Below, piece by piece: positions 15,259 to 25,300 of a stretch of DNA of 36,078 nt. The stretch spans positions 1 through 36,078 of the forward strand of contig CAUFXM010000013.1 of assembly GCA_959597175.1 (NCBI GenBank), in the 5' to 3' direction. Both the position numbers and the translations under genes were made by a program. Numbering within the stretch: the first letter of the stretch is position 1; each line of letters opens with the position of its first letter. Source of the stretch: an uncultured Methanomassiliicoccales archaeon. GTDB lineage: Archaea > Thermoplasmatota > Thermoplasmata > Methanomassiliicoccales > Methanomethylophilaceae. Below the pieces are notes generated by a model. That model was not told the origin of the DNA and ran no database searches. It was given only the letters and a program-made list of their open reading frames with translations.

Positions 15259-15948
15259 ATGGAAAACTGCAACAGCGAAATGCTGAACAGAGCCATGCGC
15301 AACGCAGGCATCAGGAACGGATACGAAGACATCACGGCAGAGTTCTCAGCCTTCAGGGACTTCAAGCTGAAGTGGACGAGATCCTACAAGTGGATCAGCT
15401 TCGAGGTCTCGGACTATCTGAGGAACGCTCCGCAAAACGTGATCGAGAGCCTGGCGGAGACCATCTTCGCCAAGATTGGAGGCCAGGACAGAACCGGATA
15501 CTCGGAGGAGGTCTGCGAGTACCTCAACTCCGAGAGGTTCCTGAGGGACAACCAGGACCTCTTCCTGAAGAGGTTCAGGGGAATCTCACAGACCTCCTGT
15601 GGGGAGAACGTCGATCTCGCGGAGGCCTACATGAGACTGATCGACAGGGGACTCGTGGAGAGGGACCCGGACCTGGTCATCAGGTGGGGAGCATCCAACA
15701 GGAACGACAACGGAATCGGGCACAGCAGCGTGCTGATGAAGACGATCATCATCAACCCGAAGCTCGACACTGAAGACATCTCAGAGAACGCAATGGATTT
15801 TGCGCTGTACACGCAGATCTGTCGCGTGAATCTCGGATTTGGAAACAATAGAGAGGAAGATTCCGAGAGGTTCGAAACAATGCTGTCTACATATCCTGAC
15901 AGAACGCAGGTAATGCAGGAGCTCAGAAGACTTCAGATCGAGCTCTGA
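15259..15948 (+). CDS. Uncharacterised 229-residue protein upstream of defence operon
   Basis: I do not recognise a named family with confidence. The protein is soluble and mixed alpha/beta. The stretch FSAFRDFKLKWTRSYKWISFEVSDYLRNAP followed by a helix (VIESLAETIFAKIGGQ) is reminiscent of SprT/YgjP-like metalloprotease starts, but the zinc-binding HExxH motif is not present where expected, so that reading is weak. The ATG at 15259 has a good ribosome site AGGAG ten bases before it. The end is 100 bases before the SNF2 gene, with a TATA-like TTTTAAATG between. It may therefore be transcribed separately and is not necessarily part of the defence operon. Confidence 0.7.
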   Translation: MENCNSEMLNRAMRNAGIRNGYEDITAEFSAFRDFKLKWTRSYKWISFEVSDYLRNAPQNVIESLAETIFAKIGGQDRTGYSEEVCEYLNSERFLRDNQDLFLKRFRGISQTSCGENVDLAEAYMRLIDRGLVERDPDLVIRWGASNRNDNGIGHSSVLMKTIIINPKLDTEDISENAMDFALYTQICRVNLGFGNNREEDSERFETMLSTYPDRTQVMQELRRLQIEL

Positions 15949-15975
15949 GCCAGAAGGGGCCAACACCCCTTCAAA

Positions 15976-15987
15976 CATTTTTAAATG
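15976..15987 (+). promoter_or_regulatory. Promoter of the defence operon
   Basis: CATTTTTAAATG contains a TATA-like TTTTAAA. The arms ACATTT and AAATGT around TT (15975-15988) also form a small inverted repeat. Transcription would start near 16008, about 40 bases before the SNF2 ATG at 16050. Confidence 0.45.
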
Positions 15988-16049
15988 TGACAGTAATAGA
16001 CTAAATCGCACCAAGTTTTATCCAGTTTTAACATAATACGACCTTGAGA

Positions 16050-19000
16050 ATGACCAGACTCGAGGATATAGTTCCTGGCACTTCGGTAAAAGGGATTGTT
16101 GCAAATGACATCGTGACAATCATCGCAATAAAATGGTATGGAGATACTGCCATAGAGGTGACTTTCAAGGATTCCAAGGGAAATCCTGGAAACGAACTGA
16201 TTTATCGTGGCAGTGAGAACGATTTCGAAATCCTCGAAGACTCGAAGAAATGGACGTTCGACGGTGAACCAGACAAGATGCGCCTGGTTTCCGAGGCGAA
16301 CCGCATCAGATTGGCTTATCTCTTTGACCCGTACCTTGCGGTCCACACATCTTCGATCCAACCATTGCCACATCAGATCACAGCGGTCTACAAGGAGATG
16401 CTTCCGAAACTGCCGATAAGATACGTTCTGGCAGATGATCCCGGAGCCGGTAAGACGATCATGACCGGTCTCCTTATCAAGGAAATGATGGCCCGCGGAG
16501 ACCTGAGGAGGTGCCTGATCGTTTCGCCTGGGAACCTGGTGGAACAATGGCAAGATGAGCTCAGGTCGAAGTTCAACATCAGCTTCGACATTCTCACCAA
16601 CGAACGCATCGAGGCATCCGGGACCGGCAATGTGTTCAACGAAATCGACCTCTGCATCGCTAGACTCGACAAGCTGTCCCGCAACGAGGACCTCAAGGCA
16701 CTTCTCGAGCATACCGAATGGGACCTCATCGTCTGCGACGAGGCGCACAAGCTGTCCGCGACTCTGTCGGGCAAGGACGTGAAAAAGACACAGCGCTACA
16801 AACTGGGGGAGCTGCTATCCAGGATCGGCAGGAACTTCGTGATGCTGACCGCCACACCCCACAACGGGAAGGACGAGGACTTCCAATTATTCCTTAAACT
16901 AATTGATTCGGACAGATTCGAGGGTGTCGGCCGCAGGTGGTCTCTGGACAACGACCTGAAGGATGTGATGAGACGCCTGGTGAAGGAGGAGCTCGTGAAA
17001 TTCGACGGCACCCCTCTGTTCCCTGAGAGGTGTGCGTACACGGTGATGTACAACATGTCCCCTGCCGAACTGGACCTGTACCAGGACGTCACCAAGTATG
17101 TGACGGAGGAGTTCAACAGGATAGACAAACTGGAGAAGGGCGGGAAGAAGAACGTCGTCGGTTTCGCCCTGACCATCCTCCAAAGACGTCTCGCATCGTC
17201 ACCTGAGGCCATCTATCAGTCCATCCACCGCAGACGCGAGCGTCTGGAGAAGAGACTGTTGGAGCTGAGCAACGGCAAGAGACAATTCTCGATAACATCC
17301 ATGGATGTTCCTTTCGACGAAGATTATGACGACCTCCCGGATGATGAGCGTGAGGAGGTCGATGACGAGCTCGTCGACGAGGCGTCCGCAGCCCGTTCGA
17401 TGGAAGAGCTGAGGGCGGAGATCGATACGCTGAGGAGACTGGAACACAAAGCGGATTCCGTTAGAAGCAGCGGCATCGATAGGAAATGGGAGGAACTGTC
17501 GAAGCTTCTCCAGGAGAACAACCGCATGTTCAACCGGGACGGGGAACGCGAGAAGATCATCATCTTCACGGAGCACAGGGACACCCTCAACTACCTGGAG
17601 ACCAGGATCAAGAACCTCCTCGGATCGAATGATGCCGTAGTCACGATACATGGTGGGATGAGACGCGAGGAGCGCCGCAACGCCGAAACGCTGTTCAAGG
17701 AGGACAAGGACGTCACCGTGATGGTAGCCACAGATGCCGCTGGTGAGGGAATCAACCTTCAGCGTGCGCATCTGATGATCAACTACGATCTCCCCTGGAA
17801 TCCCAACAGGCTCGAACAGCGTTTCGGAAGGATACACAGGATAGGACAGACGGAGGTCTGTCACCTATGGAACCTGGTATCGGCAGAGACTCGGGAAGGG
17901 CAGGTCTTCCAGAGGCTCTTCGAGAAGATCAACGAGGAGAAGAACACGCTCGGAGGAAAGGTGTTCGACGTCCTTGGCAAAGTGACCTATGGGGAACGCC
18001 CGCTACGCGATCTGCTGATAGAAGCGATACGCTACGGAGAGGATCCGGAAGTGAGGGACAGGCTGCACAGGGTCGTTGACGAATCCCTGGATACCGAAGC
18101 TCTGAAGAAACTCATCCAGGAGAGGGCACTCACGGACGATGTCTTGGATCCGAAGACGGTGTCGGAACTCAGGGAGGAGATGGAACGCATCGAAGCCCAC
18201 AGACTCCAGCCGTTCTTCATCAGATCGTTCTTTATAGAGGCCTTCAAAAGCCTCGGTGGCAGGATTGAGCAGAGAGAATGGAACCGCTTCGAGATTCTGA
18301 ACGTACCGGTCATGATCAGGAACCGGAAAGTCGTGACCAACAGCCGCGAACCCATCATGAACCGTTACGAGAGGGTTTGCTTCGACAAATCGGACATCGA
18401 GATGGAAGGACGGAGGGATGCGACGCTCATCTGCCCCGGACATCCGTTGATGGAGGCGGTCGTCGACATTATCTGCGAGAAGTATGCGGATGTCATGAGA
18501 AGCGGCAGCGTCCTGATAGACGACCAGGACGAAAGCAGCAATCCCCGTGTCCTCTTCTATGTTGAGAGTTCCATCCAGGACGGCTGCATCGTGAACGGGA
18601 AGAACCGCATCATCTCCCGCCAACTCAACTTCGTGGAAATCGATTCCCAGGGCGCTTACAGGGATGCGGGGTTCGCACCCTATCTGGACTATCGTCCGCC
18701 AACTGGTGATGAGATCGACAATGTCCGCGATTTCATCGAGAAACAGGGGTGGATCTCTGACGAACTAAGCAGCAAGGCCGACGAATTCGCCATAACGAAG
18801 CTTATTCCCCGCAATCTCAAGGAGACGAAGGACAAACGCATCCCGCTGATCGATAAGTCGAGAAAAACGATCAAGACCCGTCTTACCAACGAGATCCAGT
18901 ACTGGGACCGGAGATGCAACGAGCTCCGCGAAGCCGAGGCTCATGGGGAGACCAGCAGCAACCTGAATTCGGAGAACGCCGCCAGGAGAGCGGATGAGCT

Positions 19001-19577
19001 GTACGCCAGATTGAACAGGCGCATGACCGAGCTGGATGAGGAATCACGCATATCCGCACTGCCACCGGTAATCAAAGGCGGAATATTGGTGATCCCCAAG
19101 AGACTGATCAGCGGAGGTGGCGAAGCCCTCTTGGAAACCATGGACAGGGAGCACAGCAACAAGGAGATCGAGATGATCGCGATGGAAGCTGTGATGTCCA
19201 TCGAAAGGGCACTGGGATACGAACCCAGGGATGTCAGCATGGACAAATGCGGCTACGACATCGAATCCGTGATACCTGTGGATAAGAGAGGAAACGGACC
19301 GTGTCTCAGATTCATAGAGGTCAAAGGTCGCAGAGCTGATGCGGATTCGATCACCGTGACCAAGAACGAGATACTGACAGCCTTGAACAAGCCGGAAGAG
19401 TCCATCTTGGCGGTGGTCCAGGTGATGGGGACGCGGACCCACACGACATACTATCAGAATGCTTTCCACGAGGTTCCGGATTTCTGTGCGAACAGCGTAA
19501 ACTACGATCTTTCACAACTTAGGAACAATGCGAAGATAATCTTAGAGAGGGATGATGATGAACAAGAAACTCATTGA
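16050..19577 (+). CDS. SNF2-family helicase with C-terminal DUF3883 (BREX/DISARM-type)
   Basis: This 1175-residue SNF2/RapA-like ATPase probably translocates on double-stranded DNA as the motor of a defence system. Motifs visible are Q-like LPHQITAVY (about 106), Walker A DDPGAGKT (129-136), DEAH in CDEAHKL (229-235), TATPHNG, the helicase C block GEGINLQRAHLMINYDLPWN, and arginine fingers QRFGRIHRIGQ (about 590). The last 150 residues are DUF3883-like and contain GYDIES (about 1068) and IEVKGR (about 1088), an Asp and ExK arrangement typical of PD-(D/E)xK nuclease folds, which may be active. Helicases of this architecture occur as BrxHII in type 3 BREX and as DrmD-like helicases. TTG at 16044 is an alternative start. 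The end overlaps the methyltransferase start by 26 bases. Confidence 0.9.
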   Translation: MTRLEDIVPGTSVKGIVANDIVTIIAIKWYGDTAIEVTFKDSKGNPGNELIYRGSENDFEILEDSKKWTFDGEPDKMRLVSEANRIRLAYLFDPYLAVHTSSIQPLPHQITAVYKEMLPKLPIRYVLADDPGAGKTIMTGLLIKEMMARGDLRRCLIVSPGNLVEQWQDELRSKFNISFDILTNERIEASGTGNVFNEIDLCIARLDKLSRNEDLKALLEHTEWDLIVCDEAHKLSATLSGKDVKKTQRYKLGELLSRIGRNFVMLTATPHNGKDEDFQLFLKLIDSDRFEGVGRRWSLDNDLKDVMRRLVKEELVKFDGTPLFPERCAYTVMYNMSPAELDLYQDVTKYVTEEFNRIDKLEKGGKKNVVGFALTILQRRLASSPEAIYQSIHRRRERLEKRLLELSNGKRQFSITSMDVPFDEDYDDLPDDEREEVDDELVDEASAARSMEELRAEIDTLRRLEHKADSVRSSGIDRKWEELSKLLQENNRMFNRDGEREKIIIFTEHRDTLNYLETRIKNLLGSNDAVVTIHGGMRREERRNAETLFKEDKDVTVMVATDAAGEGINLQRAHLMINYDLPWNPNRLEQRFGRIHRIGQTEVCHLWNLVSAETREGQVFQRLFEKINEEKNTLGGKVFDVLGKVTYGERPLRDLLIEAIRYGEDPEVRDRLHRVVDESLDTEALKKLIQERALTDDVLDPKTVSELREEMERIEAHRLQPFFIRSFFIEAFKSLGGRIEQREWNRFEILNVPVMIRNRKVVTNSREPIMNRYERVCFDKSDIEMEGRRDATLICPGHPLMEAVVDIICEKYADVMRSGSVLIDDQDESSNPRVLFYVESSIQDGCIVNGKNRIISRQLNFVEIDSQGAYRDAGFAPYLDYRPPTGDEIDNVRDFIEKQGWISDELSSKADEFAITKLIPRNLKETKDKRIPLIDKSRKTIKTRLTNEIQYWDRRCNELREAEAHGETSSNLNSENAARRADELYARLNRRMTELDEESRISALPPVIKGGILVIPKRLISGGGEALLETMDREHSNKEIEMIAMEAVMSIERALGYEPRDVSMDKCGYDIESVIPVDKRGNGPCLRFIEVKGRRADADSITVTKNEILTALNKPEESILAVVQVMGTRTHTTYYQNAFHEVPDFCANSVNYDLSQLRNNAKIILERDDDEQETH

Positions 19578-20787
19578 AGTTGCCATACCATTGGAAGCGA
19601 TCAACAAAGAATCGTCCAGAGAGAAATCGATCAGGCATGGACATCCGTCCACTTTGCACCTCTGGTGGGCCAGACGCCCTCTGGCCACTGCACGTGCCGT
19701 TCTCTTTGCTTCATTAGTTGATGACCCCTCATCACATCCTGAGTTGTTTCCAACAGAGGAAGAGGCGAACAAAGAAAGGGAACGTCTTTTTCAGATCATC
19801 GAAGAACTCATCACATGGGAAAACAGCAATGACCCGGTGATTCTTGAAAAAGCGAAAAGCGAGATAGCCAAATATGTAGCTGGGCCGATTGAATTTCTAG
19901 ATCCTTTCGCTGGAGGCGGAGCTATTCCCCTAGAAGCTAAGCGCCTAGGTTTGAATGCACACGCGTTCGATTTGAATCCTGTGGCGGTCACAATCAACAG
20001 GGCAATGATAGATCTCCCATCAAGATTCAGAAACAAAGGTCCAATCAATCCAGGATTCAAATCTAAGAAGATTCCCTCATGGTATACGGGAAGCGAAGGG
20101 CTGGCTGAGGATGTGCGTTATTATGGGAATGTTCTGAGAGACACTGTTTGGAACAAAGTCAAACAGTACTATCCATACTATGAGAATGAAGACGGAACTG
20201 AAGACACTGTTGTTGCGTGGTTGTGGAGCAGATCCGTAACTTGCCCGAATCCGTTGTGCAGATGCGTAGTGCCAATGATCAAATCAACCACACTGTCCAC
20301 TAAACAGAAGAAATACGTCGATTTTGAAACATCTGAAGAGGATGTGAAATTCACAATTACAGATAAGAAACCTGAAGTAGACAGTACTGTAGTGAGTAAA
20401 CGTGGCGGGATGTGTCCAAAATGTCACACGACAATAAGTTTGGATTACCTGTACAACGAATACAAGAGCGGCCGGATTGTCCCGAAAATGATGGCCGTAG
20501 TCTGTGATGGTAACCCTGGGCGTAAATACTATGCTCCATGTACAAAACAAATCGAGGCATCGAAAACCAACCGCCCTGATGATCTCCCCAACATCAAGAT
20601 GGAGGGCTCCAACCGTGACGTTCATGTTAGACATTACGGAATGGAATATTTCACAGACCTATTCACGGACAGACAGCTGATGGTACTGAAAACATTTTGT
20701 GACTCTTTAAAAGAAATGAAAGAGAGAATCACAGAAGATGCCCTTGCGAGTGGCGCATGGGGGGGGGGGCGGTTCACACCTAAATAA
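19552..20787 (+). CDS. DUF1156 Zn-ribbon adenine methyltransferase, N-terminal part (frame broken at poly-G)
   Basis: This is the first part of a COG1743-type DNA methyltransferase that, by family knowledge, N6-methylates adenine in a defence-specific site. The DUF1156 opening is unmistakable: VAIPLEAINKESSREKSIRH then HPSTLHLWWARRPLATARAV. The SAM-binding motif LDPFAGGGAIPLEA is at about 117-130. Zinc-ribbon cysteines are in CPNPLCRC (near 230) and CPKC (near 288). The frame is correct to Trp at 20758, then passes eleven G (20759-20769) and ends shortly after with GGGRFTPK and a stop at 20787. The catalytic DPPY motif is in the other frame downstream, so this 411-residue product cannot be an active enzyme. 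The ATG at 19552 (or 19555, 19558) follows GAGAGGG and overlaps the SNF2 end. Confidence 0.9.
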   Translation: MMMNKKLIEVAIPLEAINKESSREKSIRHGHPSTLHLWWARRPLATARAVLFASLVDDPSSHPELFPTEEEANKERERLFQIIEELITWENSNDPVILEKAKSEIAKYVAGPIEFLDPFAGGGAIPLEAKRLGLNAHAFDLNPVAVTINRAMIDLPSRFRNKGPINPGFKSKKIPSWYTGSEGLAEDVRYYGNVLRDTVWNKVKQYYPYYENEDGTEDTVVAWLWSRSVTCPNPLCRCVVPMIKSTTLSTKQKKYVDFETSEEDVKFTITDKKPEVDSTVVSKRGGMCPKCHTTISLDYLYNEYKSGRIVPKMMAVVCDGNPGRKYYAPCTKQIEASKTNRPDDLPNIKMEGSNRDVHVRHYGMEYFTDLFTDRQLMVLKTFCDSLKEMKERITEDALASGAWGGGRFTPK

Positions 20788-22330
20788 AAATGGAAATAAA
20801 GCTGTTGCATATGCAGAGTCTATAGTTACGTATCTTTCTTTTATAATTGATAAATTAGCTGATTACAACTCATCTGTATGTAGTTGGCATTCCTCTGGAG
20901 AAAAAATGAGGAATACCTTTGGAAGACAAGCTATCCCAATGGTCTGGGACTATGCTGAATGCAATCTTTTCTCCAATTCTACAGGTAGTTTCAATAATAT
21001 GTTAGACTGGGTCGTCAAATGTATTCTACAACTTCCCACTAAACCATTTGGCGAAGCTAAACAACACAACGCAATGGAACCCTATGGAATCGACAACCTC
21101 GTCATTTCTAGCGATCCACCATATTATGATAACATCGATTATGCAGATCTCTCTGACTTCTTCTACATGTGGATGAGAATCTGTCTTAAAGACATCTACC
21201 CCGAGACATTCTCGACAATCAAAGTTCCCAAAGATGATGAATTGGTCGCATTGTCCCACAGACACGATAACGACAAGAATCAGGCAAAAGAATTCTTCGA
21301 AAATGGAATGGGCAAGGCCCTCAAATGCATGTATGAAAGTTCCAGAGAAGATGTACCTGTAACGATTTACTATGCATTCAAGCAAAGAGAAATGGAGATC
21401 AAAGACGAATCCGAACAATTCTCTTCCTCTGGATGGGAGACGTTCCTCAATGCTGTAATGGAATCCGGATTCGTTATTACGGGAACGTGGCCGATGAGAA
21501 CTGAGATGTCCAACAGGATGATCGGCTTGGATGCAAACGCCTTGGGTTCATCGATTGTTCTTGTATGTCGCAAACAAGGCCATCAGAACGCCATAACGCA
21601 ACGCGAATTTGTCAATATCTTGAGAACAGAGATCAAGCAAGGCCTAATAGACCTACAAAACTCGAATATCGCACCAGTGGATTTGGCACAATCAGCAATA
21701 GGTCCAGGAATAAGCGTTTTTTCGAGATACGAGAACATCATCCAATCAGATGGCAGCAAAATGACTGTGAAGACGGCATTGCAGACCATCAACAGAGAAC
21801 TTGACGCATTCTTAAACGAAAATGAATCTTCAATGGATTCAGAGAGTAGATTCTGCTTGGATTTGTATTCTAACTACGCCTACAATGAATTGAACTACTC
21901 TGATGCAGAAGTCCTTTCCAAAGCCAAGAACGCATCCATCGATCACATGAAGTCTCTTGGTATCGTCAATTCAGAGAAAGGCAAGGTAAGTTTGGTGGAA
22001 AGAAAGGAATTGCTCGAAAAAGACGAAAAATCCGACAAGAGAATATCGACGGTATGGCACATGTGTCAGCATCTCACCGCCCTTCTGGAAACTGGCGGAA
22101 TCGAGGAGTGCGCAAAGTTCCTGGTCCCATATGCCGGAACACTGCCCAGTGACGCAAAGTCACTGGCGTACCATCTGTTCACAATCGCTGAGAAGAAGAA
22201 ATGGACTCAGGAAGCGATTGCGTACAACTCATTGGTCACGGCATGGCCGGACATACAGGTCAGGAAGGACGAATTGGTGGAGCAGCTGTCTCCCAAGGAA
22301 AAGGTCACTCTGGATAGGTGGAGCTCATGA
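20738..22330 (+). CDS. DUF1156 methyltransferase, C-terminal part with DPPY motif
   Basis: Meaningful coding in this frame begins at about 20770 with GGSHLNKNGNKAVAYAESIV, exactly where the N-terminal part goes out of frame. The block RQAIPMVWDYAE (about 20931-20966) and the catalytic motif SSDPPYYDNIDYADLSDFFY (about 21108-21167) identify the second half of the same methyltransferase. The ATG at 20738 lies in the N-terminal part and probably is not a genuine start. With ten instead of eleven G the two parts fuse into one protein of 925 residues. The end overlaps the start of the DUF499 gene by four bases (ATGA). The region is visibly AT-richer than SNF2 upstream. A -1 ribosomal slip on the G run could also give some full-length protein. 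Confidence 0.88.
   Translation: MPLRVAHGGGGGSHLNKNGNKAVAYAESIVTYLSFIIDKLADYNSSVCSWHSSGEKMRNTFGRQAIPMVWDYAECNLFSNSTGSFNNMLDWVVKCILQLPTKPFGEAKQHNAMEPYGIDNLVISSDPPYYDNIDYADLSDFFYMWMRICLKDIYPETFSTIKVPKDDELVALSHRHDNDKNQAKEFFENGMGKALKCMYESSREDVPVTIYYAFKQREMEIKDESEQFSSSGWETFLNAVMESGFVITGTWPMRTEMSNRMIGLDANALGSSIVLVCRKQGHQNAITQREFVNILRTEIKQGLIDLQNSNIAPVDLAQSAIGPGISVFSRYENIIQSDGSKMTVKTALQTINRELDAFLNENESSMDSESRFCLDLYSNYAYNELNYSDAEVLSKAKNASIDHMKSLGIVNSEKGKVSLVERKELLEKDEKSDKRISTVWHMCQHLTALLETGGIEECAKFLVPYAGTLPSDAKSLAYHLFTIAEKKKWTQEAIAYNSLVTAWPDIQVRKDELVEQLSPKEKVTLDRWSS
20759..20769 (+). repeat. Poly-G tract (11 G) in the methyltransferase gene
   Basis: Eleven consecutive G follow GCAT and precede CGGTTCACAC. 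With 11 the reading frame closes at 20787. With 10 (or 7, or 13) it runs on as A-W-G-G-G-G-S-H-L into the C-terminal part. Homopolymer length change by slipped-strand mispairing is the standard switch of phase-variable methyltransferases, including pglX of the Pgl system. A sequencing homopolymer error is the alternative. Confidence 0.85.
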
Positions 22331-25300
22331 AGAACAAGGAACAGATGGGGAAAGGCTTCGACCGGATGCTTCCTGACCTGACCGAATACGTAGTCAACGA
22401 ACTGAAGAAGGTATGGGGAGAACAGTGGTGGTCTGAGCTTTACAACAGAATGTACGACGATCAAAAGAAGTACTATCCGGAAAACGGATCTGAAGAGGAG
22501 GTGCTCAAGTATTTCGACCCCGCCCTTTGTCTGAATACAATCAACCTGTGCTGGAATGAGATCTTCAAAAAGGTACTTTACAAGGAATGCCGCAACTGGG
22601 TGAACGAACTAAAAGGATTCAGGGACAAGATGTCCCACAAAAACCAGGATGATTTCGAAGACTCCGACCTGGAAAGATGTCTGGATACCATGACGAGGTT
22701 CTGTGAATCCCTGAACCTCGGATGCACTGACGACATACGTGCGATGTATCGCAAGATCAGATACGGTTCCGAGCAGGGCTCAGCGATGGCAGCGACTCAG
22801 ACAATCAGACAGTACGCAGAAGACAACAGCCGCAATGCGGTTTCTGGACTGCCAAGCTGGAGGGATGTCATGGAACCTCACCCGGACGTGGCCCAGGGAT
22901 TGTACAGGAATGCGGAATTCGCTGCTGATCTGGCACAGGTGGCAAGACACGAGGCGACCATCGAATACCAAGATCCTATCGAGTTCTTCAACAGGACATA
23001 CGTCACGGAAGGGATGAGGAAACTCCTCGTCGAGGCACTCAAACGTGTCAACGGTATCGGCGGGGAGCCTGTTATCCAGCTGAAAACAGCTTTTGGAGGC
23101 GGAAAGACCCATACGATGCTGGCACTGTATCATCTGATGCATGGGGAGCAATCGCTGATTGATCTCCCTCAGGTGAAACAACTCCTCGAAGAGGCCGGGG
23201 TTGGATTGACGAAAGTTAACACCGCAGTCATAGTGGGGACGTCGATCGATCCTACGAAACCGAGGAAACCCCCGACCATGCCCGGGATCACGATCAACAC
23301 TCTCTGGGGAGATATCGCCGCTCAACTCGCATATTCCATCGGCAAACCGGAATTGTACAACATAATCAAAACGTCCGATGCCAAACACGTATCCCCCGGT
23401 TCTAAAACACTGATTGATCTGTTCGACCAATGCGGCCCGTGTCTCATTCTGATCGATGAATTGGTTGCCTATGGGAAGAAACTGTATGGAGCAAATGATC
23501 TAGTCGCAGGCACTTTCGACAACATGATCACCTTCATACAGGAGCTGACCGAGGCAGCCCGCGCCAGCAAGAACTGTCTTGTTGTCGCTTCGATCCCAGA
23601 ATCCGACATAGAACTCGGCGGTGATGCTGGAAAGACCACGTTGGAAGCTATCGAACACACATTCGGAAGGATGGAGACGGTCTGGAAACCGGTGGCAGCG
23701 AATGAAGGATACGAGGTCGTTAGAAGAAGACTGTTCCTCGATTGCAAAGACGATGGATTGCGCAATAAGGTATGTGATGCATTCTACGGGATGTATCAAA
23801 GAGATTCCAAACACTTCCCAGTGGACGTGAAGGATCCCGATTACAGAGGGAGACTCGTTTCATGCTATCCCATACATCCCGAGATCTTCGACAGACTGTA
23901 TGAGGACTGGGCGACACTGGAGAGATTCCAGAAGACAAGAGGTGTGCTGCGCTTCATGGCATCGGTCATCCACGACCTTTGGATGAAAAATGACGCATCC
24001 CCCATGATAATGCCAGGATCCATATCGCTAGACAATCCAGACATCAAGAACGAACTGACCAGGTATCTCAACGAGAACTGGAATTCGATAGTGGACAACG
24101 AGGTTGACGGGATAAGATCCGAACCCTATCAGCTCGACAAAGCAGACCCAAGAATGGGAGCATGCTCCGCATGTCGTCGCGTGTCTCGTACGATATTCCT
24201 GGGAAGTGCGCCCAGCGAAGGCCGTTCCAACAAAGGAATCACCAGCAACCGCATCCGTTTGGGAGTGCTAGTTCCGAACGACAATGTAGCCACGTTCAAC
24301 GATGCTTTGGTTAAATTGGGGTCCAATCTGACGTACCTTTACAACAACCCATCTGACGAAAGATATTGGTACGACACCAGTCCGACTCTCAAGAAGATCG
24401 TTCAGGAAATTGCCAACCATCTTCCTGTTACTGACGTCAATGAGGAGATCAAACGGAGATTGTTACAGCACAGAGGTGAAGGTAGGATAGACATCCATGT
24501 GTGTCCGAACAGCATGGACGTACCCGACGAACAGAGGGCAAGATTGGTACTGCTACCAATCGATTCCCACTACATCCAATCGTCACCGAATTGTGATGCT
24601 GTCAAGGTTGCGACGAATATCCTGGAGAACCATGGATCTAGCCCGCGTGTGTACAAGAATATGATTGTCTTCATGGCCTCGGATTCCGAGATGATGGAAT
24701 CAGTGAAGAAGGAGGTTGCTCTGTATCTTGCATGGAAGCAGATATACGAGGAGGCTGACGCGAGAGACCTCACACCTAGCAAGAAGGAAGAGGCAAAGAA
24801 GAGCAAACAGTCCAAGGACAACAGTGTCAGCCTAAAATTGAATGAAGCCTATCCTTGGCTGCTGATCCCCACAACGGATCCGTCAAAGCCCCATGAGATC
24901 TATCTTGAGACCAGAAGGTTGAGCGGAGGAACCGAATCGTTCGTGACCCGTGCGTTGAATTCACTGGTATCTAACGAGAACCTCAGTGAGAGCTATGCTC
25001 CGTTCCCGTTGAAACTTGAACTGGATAGTAAACTATGGACCCAGAGCAACGACATCTCGGTCAAGGACATATGGAACGCGTACACCAGATACTGCTACCT
25101 TCCAAGACTCAAATCGTTCGATGTTCTCTGCAATGCCATTTCTGAAGGGATGCAGTCTGGAGACTATTTCGCGATTGCCGGAGGAAAGGAAGGTGACGAT
25201 TACCTGGACCTCAGATTGAAATGCCCCATGGGAACATCGGTGGATCAGAGCAACTATCTTATCAAGAAGGATGTGGCGGAGGAGTACAAGAAACAACACA

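Noticed and set aside
15259..15948. SprT/YgjP-like metalloprotease
   Set aside because: Superficial resemblance at the start only; no HExxH zinc-binding motif.
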